In this document: positions 35,000 to 44,461 of the stretch, in pieces
How the letters are laid out: every line of letters begins with the position of its first letter
Numbering within the stretch: position 1 is the first letter of the stretch
Origin: a virus
Length of the DNA stretch: 64,000 nucleotides
Virus record (IMG/VR): IMGVR_UViG_3300045996_002560
Location: 1 to 64,000 of that record
Direction: 5' to 3' (one strand)
Made by a program: the position numbers and the translations under genes
The notes under the pieces: model-generated
What the model was told of the DNA's origin: nothing
Database searches by the model: none
Seen by the model: the letters and a program-made list of their open reading frames with translations, nothing else

Positions 35000-37900
35000 T
35001 ACCGTGGCACCGTCTTGATCAGCTGTTTCAAGGGACCGCCGGTTCTGATGTCCCTGGCAACCACGGCGATGATGTCGTTCGGACCTGGAGGCGGCATTTG
35101 ATCCGGGGTGACCGCCCAGACATTGACCGGTGCCGCCGGTGGGGGTGCCGCCACGGGCTGGATCTGGTTGTTCGACGAGGCCATGCGACCAGTCTGGTTG
35201 ATCCGGTCGAGGTTATCACGGCCCACCATGTCCACCGCGGACTTCCGCATCACGAACTCGCCGGGCATCAGGTTGGCCTTGACGCTGTCACGCCCAGGCG
35301 TGCCGCCGCGAACCTCGCCACCCACGGCGAAGCCAGCTCGAGCACCCTGATTGCCGCCCATCATCATGCCGGTACCAGCACCGGCGGGGCCTCCAAACAA
35401 GGCACCGATCGCGAAGCCCATGATCTGCTGAACCGCCTGCTCCGCTGCGATGCGGATGAACGTCTCGATCAGGTTCTTACCGAAATCCGCGAACGCCTCG
35501 CTCATGGACTTGGTACCCGTGGCCACGTCCACGAACAGGTCCGTCATGCCGGACGAGAGCGCGCTTAACGACTGGTTCGTGACCGTCTCGATGCGCTTGT
35601 TCAGGCTGTCGAACGCACCGTTCTGCTGGCCCCAAAGCATGGTAGCGCCAGAGATGGTCTCAGCAATCGACTTGTCCTTGTACTCCTGGATGCGGGCGTT
35701 GTATTCCGCCTGGGCTTCCGATGCCCTTTCCACAGCAGCGGTCACCTCGTCCTGCGACTTGACGATGGTGCTGTTGAGGGCCTCGACTTCCTTACCAACC
35801 TTGTCCCGGCGGCTCTTCAGCTCGTCGGCTGCTTGCTGGGTGATCTTGCCGCTGCCGTCGAGGAACTCCTGATTGAGCTTCTCAAACTCGGCGCGCTTGG
35901 AGGCAATCTCCAGTTCAGCATCCGCCCGGACCTTCTGGAGCTTGGCGACCCGCTCCTGCTCCAGCTCGGAGACCTTCATCAGGCGCTCCGTCTCAAGAGC
36001 CTCCTGCTCCTTCTCCGCCTCGAACCGGTCGACATCCGTCACACGGTTCTGGTTGCGGATCAGGTCGAACGAGCTGGACCGGTACTGGGCGTTGCGCAGC
36101 GGCTCATTGGCGCGGGTGATCCCGCGATCGATGCCCTGGTTGACCAGCTCGAGCTGGTTCTTGGTCTCCCGATTCTCGTTCGGCCTGAAGGCGTCGCGGT
36201 TCGGGTTGTAGGTAAAGATCTCAGGGCCTTTGCGAGGCTTGCGGGCAAGAACGTCGTTGAAGCTCCGGGACAGGTCGTCACGCTCGGCTTGCGCCCGGGC
36301 GCGAACGATGTCCTGGTTGCGCTTCATGATGTCAGGCGCGGTGTTCGCCAGATCTTTGTCGTTCTTGAGCTGGGCTAGCTCCAACTTCTCCTTCTCGTTG
36401 ATCCTGCTCAGGATGGCGTTATAGACACCCTTGCGGTCCTTCGTCGTTTTGGCGCCCAGCATCCGCTGGCGAACGTCGATCTCTTCGTTCAGCAGGCTGA
36501 TCTCATTCGTGAGCGTCTTCTCGCGAGCCTCGGCACTCTCGGCCAGAACCGCACCGAGCTGGCTGTTGGTAGCCGTCTTGAGCGAGGTCAGCTTGTCGTC
36601 ATAGATCTGAGCGAAGGTCGCCGCTTCGTCGGGGTTGAGTGTCGCCACAATCGCGTCGATGTTCAACGACAGCATGGCCAGTGCGGCTTCGTTGACTTGC
36701 TTGGCGATCTTGTCACGCTCGTCGGCGTTCTGCACGCCCTTGAGACGGGTCTCCATCTCCGTGTTGCGATAGATCTCACTGGAAGCAAGGGCAGCGTCAA
36801 CGCCGGAGCCGACCTTGTCGACGACGTACTGCTTCTCCAGCTGCTTGGCCTGGATATTCCCGGTGAGCTGGGTAGCCTGTGTCTGGTTGATTGCGCCCCT
36901 GAGCTGACGCAGAGCCTCGACAACGCCGGTCAGGATTTCCTTGTCGCTCTCCGACATGTTTGTTGAGCTGTCGCGCGAGGACTGAAGATTGCGGATGGCG
37001 TCGTCGACATCGCTGGTGTTGCGCGAACTGAACAGCGTGTTGAGCCCGTTCTCCGCCACGGCTTTCGCCCCGGCGGACTGGATGGCGCTCACGCTCTCGG
37101 CTAGGTCGGCCTGCACATCGGAGTTGAACCGGGCCTCGATCTGGTTGCGCTCCAGGTCCAGCTTCTGCTGAGACTGCCGGATGCTCTCGACGAGGTTGAT
37201 GGCGATGCCCTGCTCCAGGGTCGCCTTCAGGTTCAGGTACTGCTGCGCCAAGTTCGCGAAGGTGGGCTCGAGACCCTCCATGCTGAAGCCTAGCTCGCCG
37301 AAGCGGATCGTCGCCTCCGCAATCGCGGTGTTCAGTTCGTCCTGGTGCTCATTCAGACGGACGGAGCGGCTGATGATCTGCTCGAACGCACCATCCACGC
37401 TCTGGATGGCCTGACGCTGCCCATCCAGTCTCCCCTTGGTCTCGTTGATGCGGGTCTGAAGCTTAGCGAGGGCGCTGTCGAGATTCCCACTGCCGGTGGA
37501 GAGCAACCCGAAACCGTCGGTGAGGTAGGCGGCCCCGGCGACAAGGGCAGTGATGCCGGCGATGGCGACAGCGATCGGTCCACCCAGCGCGGCAATCACG
37601 GCAGCGAACCCACCCATGACGGTGGAGGCTCCGGCAATGCCGGACACGATGCTGCCTATCAGACCAGTCAGCCCGACCAGACGGGATACCGCCAAAGCGG
37701 CAGCAGCAGCCACGCCAGCCGTTAGGACAGCAGCGACCGCCTGACCAGCCGTGCTCAGGTTCCCGAGGCCCCCGACGAGCGCCGTAGCGCCGTCCAGCAA
37801 CAGCTTCAGGATCGGAACGATACCGCTCGATAGGCTGTTGGCAGCCAATCCGGTGACGTTCTTGAATCGGTCGAACTTGGCGCTGAGTGAGTCCAGCTGG

Positions 37901-39876
37901 ACTTCGTTCGCCCGAGCTGCCGCGTCGGTGTACAGGAACGCCTGCTGAAGCTCCTCGATCTCGCCAACACCGCGCGCGATAGCGGTGAATGCCGCAGCGG
38001 CACGAACCTCGATCGTCTCCAGAGCGTCGGCGGAGGTGAAGCCGGCAGCGCGCAGGTTCTTGAGAACCCCGGTCAGACCGTTGGTCTTTACGTTCACGTC
38101 GTTGACGGTCAGACCGAGCTGCTTTAACCGGGCGGTCAGCTTCTCACTGGGGTTGCTCAGGTCAATGATGAGCTGCCGGATACCGGTACCCAGCGTGGAG
38201 CCGGAACGGACACCGGAGTCGGCAAACTGGCCCATGACCGCGGCCAGCTCCGTGAACCCAACACCGGAATCAGCGGCGACGTTACCAGCGTACTGGATGC
38301 CCAGGGCGAGCTTATCGACCGTCAGCTTGGTGAGGTTCAGGGCAGCCGTGGTGATGTTGGCAACGTTGCCCATCTCCTCGGCACGCAGGTTGAACACGCT
38401 GACAACGGAGGTAGCCAGGTCGACCGACTCCTCCAAGGTGGAGCCGGTGGCAGTGGCCAGCTTGGTGACAGCCCCGATGCTGTTCTGGATCTCACTGACC
38501 GAAAAGCCCGCCTGGGACAGGATGACCGCCGCGTTGGCGACTTCGACCGCGCTGAACTTGGTTTCCTTGCTGGCATCGACGATCGAGCTGCTGAGCTTGA
38601 CCATCTCCTCGTCGGTTGCCGAGGCAATCGCTTGGAGCTGCGTGAACGCCTTGTCCAGCTCGACGATGAAGCCGCCCATGAAGCTGAACGAGTTGAAGAT
38701 GCCCTGGAGTAGCTGGAAGTGCAGCAGCAGCCGTGCCTGGATCTTGAACAGCGAAGCGCCGCCGTCGCTGAACAGAACACCCTCGCGGTTCGCCCTGGTC
38801 TGGTCTTCCTTGGCGCGGATACCGGCGGGGCTACCTTCGAATTGCTTCTTGGTGTCCCTCTCTTCCTGCTTCCTCCGCCTCTCCTCTATCTTGGCGGACT
38901 CGACCATGAAGCGCGCACGACGGGTCTGCCGGGCCTCGTCCGCCTTCTTCTCAGAGTCCCGATCGCGCTCCGCCATCTTGGCCGAAGCGAGCTGCCAGCC
39001 GATGCGCTTCTTCTGGTAGCCCTCCTCCGCCTTGGTGCGCTCCGCCAGCTCCTTCTCGAACCGCTTGCCCTCCTGCATGGCGGAGCGGGCGCGGATGGCG
39101 TCAAGGAACTTCTGGTTCTTGTCGCGCTCCTTCTGCTCGGCAGCCAGATTGCTGAACACCGTCTGGGCGTCCGCCATGGCGGACTTGCGGCGCAGCCCGG
39201 CGAGCAGCAACTCGTTGCGCTCCTGCGTCTTCTGATCGAGCGCGAAGGTGCCGAGCGCACCCTTCCCGTCCAGCATGGCGGAGCGAGCCTTGACGCCGGC
39301 CAGATAGCGCTCGTTGGTGACCTGTTGCTTACTCTTGCTGTTCAACCGGTCCAGCAACGAGACGGAGGCGGAGAGCTGCTGATTGGCTTTCGCCACTTCC
39401 CCGGTGTAGGTGCCCCCACTTTCCTGGAGCGCCTTGGCGAGCTTCAGCTCGCGCTCCTTGATGGCCAGCCGGAGCTGGCCCAGCCGGTTGCCGGCCAGGA
39501 TGTCCTTGTTCTCGAGTGCCGCCTGCTCCAGGGCATTCTTGCCGCCGCGGATGGCGTTGTTCATGAACGCTGAGCGCTGGTTGGCGATCTGACTGAACTG
39601 CCCCAGCGGGCTCGTGTTCAGCTGGGCGCCGGCGCCCTTGATGGCAGCGTTGCGCGTGGCGGCATCGAGCCCACCCCGAGACAGCTCACGCAGCGCCTGC
39701 TGCGCCAGCCGGGCGTTCTTCGGCAGCTCACCAAGCGCTCTTTCCAGCGTGCTCCGGAGCTTATCGGCGTCACCGATGTTCTGCTGAATGACATCGGTGA
39801 GACGGTTAAGTTGCTCAACCGCCTGTTTCGTCGAAAGGGAGAGAGGAAGCTCTAGTCCGCCGGGTTCTACTGCCAT
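34999..39876 (-). CDS. Tail tape measure protein
   Basis: The largest gene, 1625 residues. Long helical, charged coiled-coil stretches (about 100-360 and 830-1500) flank a TP901-type core near 390-680 (LEESVDLATSVVSVFNLRAEEMGN) and a hydrophobic Gly/Ala region near 690-790 that may cross the membrane during DNA entry. The C-terminus has GGTPGRDSVKANLMPGEFVM, typical of tape measures. At 0.15 nm per residue it predicts a tail of very roughly 240 nm, an inference from helix geometry. Confidence 0.93.
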   Translation of the reverse strand: MAVEPGGLELPLSLSTKQAVEQLNRLTDVIQQNIGDADKLRSTLERALGELPKNARLAQQALRELSRGGLDAATRNAAIKGAGAQLNTSPLGQFSQIANQRSAFMNNAIRGGKNALEQAALENKDILAGNRLGQLRLAIKERELKLAKALQESGGTYTGEVAKANQQLSASVSLLDRLNSKSKQQVTNERYLAGVKARSAMLDGKGALGTFALDQKTQERNELLLAGLRRKSAMADAQTVFSNLAAEQKERDKNQKFLDAIRARSAMQEGKRFEKELAERTKAEEGYQKKRIGWQLASAKMAERDRDSEKKADEARQTRRARFMVESAKIEERRRKQEERDTKKQFEGSPAGIRAKEDQTRANREGVLFSDGGASLFKIQARLLLHFQLLQGIFNSFSFMGGFIVELDKAFTQLQAIASATDEEMVKLSSSIVDASKETKFSAVEVANAAVILSQAGFSVSEIQNSIGAVTKLATATGSTLEESVDLATSVVSVFNLRAEEMGNVANITTAALNLTKLTVDKLALGIQYAGNVAADSGVGFTELAAVMGQFADSGVRSGSTLGTGIRQLIIDLSNPSEKLTARLKQLGLTVNDVNVKTNGLTGVLKNLRAAGFTSADALETIEVRAAAAFTAIARGVGEIEELQQAFLYTDAAARANEVQLDSLSAKFDRFKNVTGLAANSLSSGIVPILKLLLDGATALVGGLGNLSTAGQAVAAVLTAGVAAAAALAVSRLVGLTGLIGSIVSGIAGASTVMGGFAAVIAALGGPIAVAIAGITALVAGAAYLTDGFGLLSTGSGNLDSALAKLQTRINETKGRLDGQRQAIQSVDGAFEQIISRSVRLNEHQDELNTAIAEATIRFGELGFSMEGLEPTFANLAQQYLNLKATLEQGIAINLVESIRQSQQKLDLERNQIEARFNSDVQADLAESVSAIQSAGAKAVAENGLNTLFSSRNTSDVDDAIRNLQSSRDSSTNMSESDKEILTGVVEALRQLRGAINQTQATQLTGNIQAKQLEKQYVVDKVGSGVDAALASSEIYRNTEMETRLKGVQNADERDKIAKQVNEAALAMLSLNIDAIVATLNPDEAATFAQIYDDKLTSLKTATNSQLGAVLAESAEAREKTLTNEISLLNEEIDVRQRMLGAKTTKDRKGVYNAILSRINEKEKLELAQLKNDKDLANTAPDIMKRNQDIVRARAQAERDDLSRSFNDVLARKPRKGPEIFTYNPNRDAFRPNENRETKNQLELVNQGIDRGITRANEPLRNAQYRSSSFDLIRNQNRVTDVDRFEAEKEQEALETERLMKVSELEQERVAKLQKVRADAELEIASKRAEFEKLNQEFLDGSGKITQQAADELKSRRDKVGKEVEALNSTIVKSQDEVTAAVERASEAQAEYNARIQEYKDKSIAETISGATMLWGQQNGAFDSLNKRIETVTNQSLSALSSGMTDLFVDVATGTKSMSEAFADFGKNLIETFIRIAAEQAVQQIMGFAIGALFGGPAGAGTGMMMGGNQGARAGFAVGGEVRGGTPGRDSVKANLMPGEFVMRKSAVDMVGRDNLDRINQTGRMASSNNQIQPVAAPPPAAPVNVWAVTPDQMPPPGPNDIIAVVARDIRTGGPLKQLIKTVPR

Positions 39877-40185
39877 CTATTTACCGAACATCAGCCTCAT
39901 TTGTTGTTGCAATTCATTCTTATTCTGAGGCACCACAACCCCCTCGCGTGGCTTTTCCCCTCCCCCCAACGCCCGACTTACCACAATGCAGAGTGTCTCA
40001 TATTCCTGTATGGTCTTGATCTGCTCGTACTGCATCCGCATTTTCATCTTGAAGCGGATGTCTTCCCAGGAATTGGACCAGAAAATTTCAGTAAGTCTGG
40101 AGGGCACCGTGTCAAATGACCAGCAGATGGATTCAACCTGGGACAGGTTCTCCATCCACTGGGATAGTGCTACAGGGCCTTCAGT
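39877..40185 (-). CDS. Tail assembly chaperone, frameshift extension (gpT-like)
   Basis: This frame is open without a stop from the slippery site at 40184-40191 down to the TAG at 39877. A -1 shift would add about 102 residues to gpG, making a gpG-T fusion of about 217 residues, as in lambda. An internal ATG at 40155 could also start a separate 92-residue protein. Position between gpG and the tape measure gene is exactly that of T. The extension is helical and ends in QQMRLMFGK. Confidence 0.72.
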   Translation of the reverse strand, partial: TEGPVALSQWMENLSQVESICWSFDTVPSRLTEIFWSNSWEDIRFKMKMRMQYEQIKTIQEYETLCIVVSRALGGGEKPREGVVVPQNKNELQQQMRLMFGK

Positions 40186-40529
40186 TTTTCCTCGTTCTTG
40201 TCGCTGATCGCCTTTATGCTCACGGCCTGATTGATAAAAAAATCCAGCACGTGCTCCGAGGCCCAGGCCAGGATCGCAACCACGGCCTGCGGGTCGATAT
40301 CCATTTCATCCATGGAGCGAGCACCGATGATCTTGCCGACCCTGTTGCGATCCTGAAGCAGCGCGGTCAGGAAGGTGTCACGCATGGTGTGCTCGAAAGG
40401 TAGACGGGTCACCGTCTCGGGGTCGCCGACAAGCTTGCAGAGTTCGTTCAGCAGGCCGAACGACATGAACACCTCAAAACCCGCTCCGTCGAGCGTAGTG
40501 AAGGTGAAGTTAGAGGACAGTTTCGCCAC
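40170..40529 (-). CDS. Tail assembly chaperone (gpG-like)
   Basis: A 119-residue soluble protein from a GTG start. It contains FGLLNELCKLVGDPETVTRLPFE and is mostly helical, as expected for the chaperone that coats the tape measure while the tail tube polymerises. It ends four codons after a GGAAAAAC slippery sequence, from which the longer frameshift product would be made. Confidence 0.78.
   Translation of the reverse strand: MAKLSSNFTFTTLDGAGFEVFMSFGLLNELCKLVGDPETVTRLPFEHTMRDTFLTALLQDRNRVGKIIGARSMDEMDIDPQAVVAILAWASEHVLDFFINQAVSIKAISDKNEEKLKAL
40184..40191 (-). other. Probable -1 ribosomal frameshift site
   Basis: On the minus strand the sequence is G-GAA-AAA-C in the gpG frame. Lys-tRNA on AAA can re-pair on the A-run one base back, moving ribosomes into the open T frame. 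The gpG stop is 12 bases downstream of the slip, matching the lambda G/T layout. No strong pseudoknot was traced. Confidence 0.65.
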
Positions 40530-40546
40530 GCAACATTCCTTGCCAG

Positions 40547-40582
40547 AAAAGAAAACACGCTCAGGATATGATCCTGAGCGTG
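40547..40582 (-). terminator. Intrinsic terminator after the major tail gene
   Basis: A perfect 12-bp stem, CACGCTCAGGAT (40556-40567) and ATCCTGAGCGTG (40571-40582), with a 3-nt loop. Read on the minus strand it is followed by TTTTCTTTTC. It lies 31 bases past the major tail gene and should attenuate transcription into the tail chaperone and tape measure genes. Confidence 0.88.
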
Positions 40583-40612
40583 CCTAATTGCAAGGTGTTT
40601 TCTTCTTATTGA

Positions 40613-41419
40613 TTAAAAGACAGAGTGGATCGCCATCGGACCAGTCGTCACAAAGTCCGAGTAGAAAGTATCGGTGCTAACGAGATCGTACGGAGTAAAC
40701 TCGTACGGCAGGTTACCAAAATTATCCGAGTTGAATGCGAGGGTGAAGCCGCGAGTGATGCGGAGCTTCGGGATCAGAATAACGATGGGGCGATTGTCCT
40801 GGGGAAGGGTCGCAACCACCTTGGCAGAGAAGAACGGCTGCGCCGTCTTCGAACCAACCGCAATACGGTTGATGCGGGAAACCAGCGTGGTGGTGATCGG
40901 GTAGGCCAGACCGGTCGGCATCGCCGTGCCGGCGGTCAGGGTCAGCGTCACCTGGTTCGTCGAGAAGACGCCATCGCTGGCCAGCTTGCCGACATGCACC
41001 TTATCACCAGCTGCGTCCTGGACCATGACCCAGTCGCCAGCGTCGTACTCAGGATCGACCGTGGCGTTCGCGACAATCGCGGTACCGCCGGTGGTGATCG
41101 CGGTCTTCAGCGTCAGCGGCGCCTGCGCATCAGCGCCAGTGGAGCCGTCGAGGCCGAGGCCGTACTTCAGGGTGCGGGCGTTGAACTCGTAGACTTCCAT
41201 CGAGCAACGGACCGGGTTGCTGGTCAGAACCGAGTACACGATCGTGTTCTGCACGCCCTGCGTCAGCTCGGTGTAAGCCGGCTCGGAAGTGGCCTGGAAA
41301 TTCTTGACGAGGCCAATGCTGTGCTCATCGGGCGTCAGCTTGTACAGATCGTCCTGAGGACCAATCATAACAGTGGCCGACCCGAGGAGGAATGCGTTCG
41401 TTTTGGCTTCACCTGCCAT
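40613..41419 (-). CDS. Major tail (tube) protein
   Basis: A 268-residue protein located immediately before the chaperone pair and tape measure gene. The sequence begins MAGEAKTNAFLLGSATVMIG, then YKLTPDEHSIGLVKNFQAT, which fits the beta-sandwich tube proteins of the gpV class. Residues 90-175, with TVDPEYDAGDWVMVQDAAGD, look like an inserted beta domain. Own terminator downstream supports high expression. Confidence 0.83.
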   Translation of the reverse strand: MAGEAKTNAFLLGSATVMIGPQDDLYKLTPDEHSIGLVKNFQATSEPAYTELTQGVQNTIVYSVLTSNPVRCSMEVYEFNARTLKYGLGLDGSTGADAQAPLTLKTAITTGGTAIVANATVDPEYDAGDWVMVQDAAGDKVHVGKLASDGVFSTNQVTLTLTAGTAMPTGLAYPITTTLVSRINRIAVGSKTAQPFFSAKVVATLPQDNRPIVILIPKLRITRGFTLAFNSDNFGNLPYEFTPYDLVSTDTFYSDFVTTGPMAIHSVF

Positions 41420-41515
41420 AAGTTATTCTCCGATGGAAATGTTGCTTCGTGCTTGATATATAGGTAAGGGGGTACCACGTACACAATATTGAAAACTGAT
41501 GCTTTTTGGTGTACC
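41420..41515. promoter_or_regulatory. Divergent promoter region with GTAC palindromes
   Basis: The 96-base gap separates the start of the major tail gene (minus) from the RHH gene (plus), so it must contain signals for both. It holds GGTACCACGTACAC at about 41471-41484 and GTGTACC just before the RHH start, both built from GTAC palindromes, which could be operators. No convincing -35/-10 pair was found by eye. Confidence 0.4.
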
Positions 41516-41710
41516 ATGAAAGAAGAAGTCGTTAGACACACCGTATATCTGCCGATGTCGCTGCTTATGCAGCTGCAAGCAAGGGCAACCATTAACCGCC
41601 GGTCTGTTTCCAAGGAAATCGTCGTCCTCATCGAGGATGGGATCGACTACTCCGTCAAGGCCGACCTTGCTGTTATAGAGGCACAGCGGCGGGGTTTACT
41701 AGGAAAGTAG
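41516..41710 (+). CDS. Arc-like ribbon-helix-helix protein
   Basis: Sixty-four residues from the ATG at 41516. The short strand VRHTVYLP, then LLMQLQARATINRRSVSKEIVVLIEDGI, fits the Arc/Mnt-type RHH fold: a beta-strand that enters the major groove and two helices. It is the only plus-strand gene in the 36-kb late block. Its 3' end overlaps the convergent gene at 41673 by 38 bases. It likely regulates tail gene expression or itself, an inference from location. Confidence 0.75.
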   Translation: MKEEVVRHTVYLPMSLLMQLQARATINRRSVSKEIVVLIEDGIDYSVKADLAVIEAQRRGLLGK

Positions 41711-42119
41711 CCTGGACCATCTGGAGCGCCCTGGTCTCTGACCTACTGACCGGGTGGAGCCCAGTGCCATCAGCGACCACCATCCAACCCAGATAGTCCG
41801 TGGTTGTCGCATCGTAGTATCCGATGATCTTCTCGGGTTGCAACGCCCGATATAGCTGATCCAAAATCATGTAATGGCGGAACATGTTTATATCGCGGAC
41901 CGTCATGACACAGAACGCACACGAGACGATGTGAAAACCTTCGTTCACCTCGCAGGAAAACCCAGACAGTCCAAGCAGATCAACGTGCGGCAGCTCATTG
42001 ATGTTGGGGTGAGAGTCAAGATTGATAAACGCAAGGTCCGTCGATAGCTCCTTCTCGACCGCGACAACGATCTGATCCTGACAGAACTTGATGAGTGAGG
42101 ACAGGAAATCTTTGACCAT
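41673..42119 (-). CDS. Probable tail terminator/completion protein
   Basis: A 148-residue alpha/beta protein in the position of lambda U, just ahead of the major tail gene. The sequence contains a single compact domain with FHIVSCAFCVMTVRDINMFRH. The call rests on order and size. It runs convergently into the RHH gene. Confidence 0.55.
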   Translation of the reverse strand: MVKDFLSSLIKFCQDQIVVAVEKELSTDLAFINLDSHPNINELPHVDLLGLSGFSCEVNEGFHIVSCAFCVMTVRDINMFRHYMILDQLYRALQPEKIIGYYDATTTDYLGWMVVADGTGLHPVSRSETRALQMVQATFLVNPAAVPL

Positions 42120-42904
42120 TAGGATCTCTGGAGCTGCTTGCTGAGCGACACCGCGCCGCGCCTCTTGACATTACGAATAATGGCGTTCGGGATGGCAACA
42201 TTCAAGTAAAATGACGCCACTGGCTGTATCAATGGACGGTGCGTGCCCGCATTGAACTTAAAACCCTGCAACTTGTCACCGATTGTATGACCGAACAGCT
42301 GACGTTCCATGCGGACATTGGAGTCGAATTTACCGCCGGCAAGGTTGCCCAGATAGGCTCTGATCTTCGGGAACACGCTGAACCGGATCTTGCCCAGCAG
42401 AACGCTGAGAGGGACAAAGCTCCCGACCAGTTTGGTTGGTGTCTTGAAGGAGACGTAGGTCTTGACACCGCCGAAAACGGAGATTGCACTCTGCTTCGCC
42501 ATGAAGCTTTTGAGAGCGCCGGTGTCCTCGAAGAACCGAGAATGTCCCTTGCGCTGGATGGTCTTGAACGAGAGCGGGCGCCACGTAACGCCCTTGTAAG
42601 CCTTGTAATCGATCGAGTTGGTGGAACGCACCAGGAGTGAGTTGAGGACGTTGACTTCCCCGCCGGCATAGCTAGTCGGAATGGTGAGGACATAAGGTGA
42701 GGCGCCGCGGCTTTCGGTGCCGATCAGCTGGTTGGCGATCAGCGGAAACATCTTCATCGCTTCTTTGTTCGCCGCTGCTTCCAGCTCACGCCGCAGCTTG
42801 ACGTAGTAGCCGGATTGCAGCTTGACGCTGGCCTGCCCGACCGCTTTGCTCAACACCGACTGGATGAACTTGTTGGCGCTGAACGCGGACTTAGCCGCGA
42901 CCAT
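42119..42904 (-). CDS. Head-tail joining/tail completion protein (HK97 gp10/lambda Z class?)
   Basis: A 261-residue basic protein between the connector genes and the tail terminator candidate. Two-part sequence: helical start with Lys-rich segments, then a beta-rich part. The location matches lambda Z or HK97 gp10, but there is no firm motif. It starts directly at the stop of the upstream gene. Confidence 0.55.
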   Translation of the reverse strand: MVAAKSAFSANKFIQSVLSKAVGQASVKLQSGYYVKLRRELEAAANKEAMKMFPLIANQLIGTESRGASPYVLTIPTSYAGGEVNVLNSLLVRSTNSIDYKAYKGVTWRPLSFKTIQRKGHSRFFEDTGALKSFMAKQSAISVFGGVKTYVSFKTPTKLVGSFVPLSVLLGKIRFSVFPKIRAYLGNLAGGKFDSNVRMERQLFGHTIGDKLQGFKFNAGTHRPLIQPVASFYLNVAIPNAIIRNVKRRGAVSLSKQLQRS

Positions 42905-43452
42905 TACTGGGTTTCCACAAAGCTCAAGCCGAGCTGCTTGGTAACGCGCACGACGGGACGACCGCCCAGCCAGTCACCCTCCTGGACGAAGGCGCCGGTC
43001 ATGATGCGCGGGCGCTCCTGAGCGATGTGGGTCATCCGATCCACATCCTCGCGCTTGTCGAACTCGATGACACACCACGGGTTGCCCTGGCTATCCATGG
43101 TCACTTCCTTGGTCAACCCGGTGAGGGCATCGGCGGTGGTGGTGGCGCGCAGCCACTCCAGCCGCTCCGTCACCTCGAACACCCGATGGACCCGGTAGAT
43201 CGTCTCGTTGCCGTAGTCGGCAGCCAGGGAAGAGCCGACCAGATAGCGCTCATTGGCCTGGTTGAGGAAGATGTCACGCACGCGCACGAGACATTGCGGG
43301 CGCACACTGAGCAACCGTCTCGCTTCGGCGAAGATGAATGCCGGCGGTTCCCGGTCACCCTCGGGGGTGTCCAGGATGCCGAAGAACTCGAGACCCTCGT
43401 CGGTGAGGAACCGGCTCTGGAAGCGGTGGCCGATCGAACCGAGATTAGGCAT
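42904..43452 (-). CDS. Head-tail connector/stopper-type protein
   Basis: A 182-residue protein from the ATG at 43452, which overlaps the upstream stop by 8 bases; a TTG at 43467 would add five residues. Predicted small beta-barrel: FQSRFLTDEGLEFFGIL at the start and GRPVVRVTKQLGLSF at the end. By order it belongs to the stopper group that follows the adaptor. Function by position only. Confidence 0.55.
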   Translation of the reverse strand: MPNLGSIGHRFQSRFLTDEGLEFFGILDTPEGDREPPAFIFAEARRLLSVRPQCLVRVRDIFLNQANERYLVGSSLAADYGNETIYRVHRVFEVTERLEWLRATTTADALTGLTKEVTMDSQGNPWCVIEFDKREDVDRMTHIAQERPRIMTGAFVQEGDWLGGRPVVRVTKQLGLSFVETQ

Positions 43453-44161
43453 TGGTGAACGGATCAATCTGGGTGGAGAGCAGGAAAATCTCAGACTGCA
43501 CCACGGTGGTGCCGGCCAGTATCGCCACGAGAGCGCCGAACCGATCAGCGGTCGCCTGCCTCAGCTTGTCGAGAGTGAGTTTGCTCAGCCGGGCATATTC
43601 CTTCTCGCCATTGGTCTCGCTCTGCACGATCCTGAGTTCCAGGGAGGGGAACAGATCCAGCACGGTCTTGTAGAGCACCAGGTCGTTCGCCCGGACCGCG
43701 GCGATGCCGCCCGAGGTCAGCGCCGTGCTCAGCACACTGGCGCCAACCAGCTCTGCCAGCTCCAGATATGACTTGGTGAGATCGATCTCGTTGTCGGGCA
43801 GCTCCTGGGGGTTCACGCCCAGATAGTCGCGAACGTCCCTAGGCTCGATCCAATGGGGCTGATATTCGGTGAGCCGCACGTGATAACTGCGGGTCCACTG
43901 GTTTCCCAGCCGTAGCGCCTTAACGACCAGGGTGCGAACCTCGATCGATGCGGTGATGTCGTTCAGCTCAGCTGGAACCGTCAGGGTCACGGCCGTGGTC
44001 AACGAGCTCGTTGTGATCGGAACGTCGATGTAGTCCTCGATGAGGACGCCATCGTTGCCCCGGATGCTGTAGCTGGCGCTGCCGTCATCCGGAACGAACG
44101 GGTCCAGTCCATCGGTAAAGGCTACCCTGATGGAAACGTCTTCGCCCGCGAGGCCGTACAT
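43445..44161 (-). CDS. Head completion/adaptor-type connector protein
   Basis: A 238-residue protein. The first 95 residues form a beta-rich domain (SASYSIRGNDGVLIEDYIDV). The second half is helical, with VRDYLGVNPQELPDNEIDLTKSYLELAELVG, resembling the helical bundle of gp6/gp15-like head-tail adaptors. Located just after the small 96-residue head gene. Confidence 0.58.
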   Translation of the reverse strand: MYGLAGEDVSIRVAFTDGLDPFVPDDGSASYSIRGNDGVLIEDYIDVPITTSSLTTAVTLTVPAELNDITASIEVRTLVVKALRLGNQWTRSYHVRLTEYQPHWIEPRDVRDYLGVNPQELPDNEIDLTKSYLELAELVGASVLSTALTSGGIAAVRANDLVLYKTVLDLFPSLELRIVQSETNGEKEYARLSKLTLDKLRQATADRFGALVAILAGTTVVQSEIFLLSTQIDPFTNA

Positions 44162-44451
44162 TAGCGCGCCTTCGGCTTCCGCGTGGCCTTGCTGGGCTTC
44201 TCAACAGTGGTGAAGGTCGCCTTGAACGACTCGATCGCCAGCTCCTCGTCGCCCTCGCTCTCCTCCCAGAACTTGGCGAACTCAGCGTCGGTGGCCTCAT
44301 CGGGCAGCTCAGCCAGGACCCGCAGTTGGCCGTTGGCGCACTGGACTTCAACAAAGCTGGAACGCTCGATGACCGTGGGGCGCAGACGCTTCACGTCAAC
44401 GCCATTCGGACCCAGCAAGGAAAAGGCACCGGTGGTCTCTACAAGCAGCAT
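44161..44451 (-). CDS. Small head-associated protein, 96 aa
   Basis: The start at the ATG at 44451 is chosen for GGAGAG six bases upstream, directly after the capsid terminator. The N-terminal half is a small beta fold, the C-terminal half is acidic (EESEGDEELAIES) with a basic tail (KATRKPKAR). Position between capsid and adaptor suggests a head completion accessory. Confidence 0.65.
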   Translation of the reverse strand: MLLVETTGAFSLLGPNGVDVKRLRPTVIERSSFVEVQCANGQLRVLAELPDEATDAEFAKFWEESEGDEELAIESFKATFTTVEKPSKATRKPKAR

Positions 44452-44461
44452 CAATCTCTCC

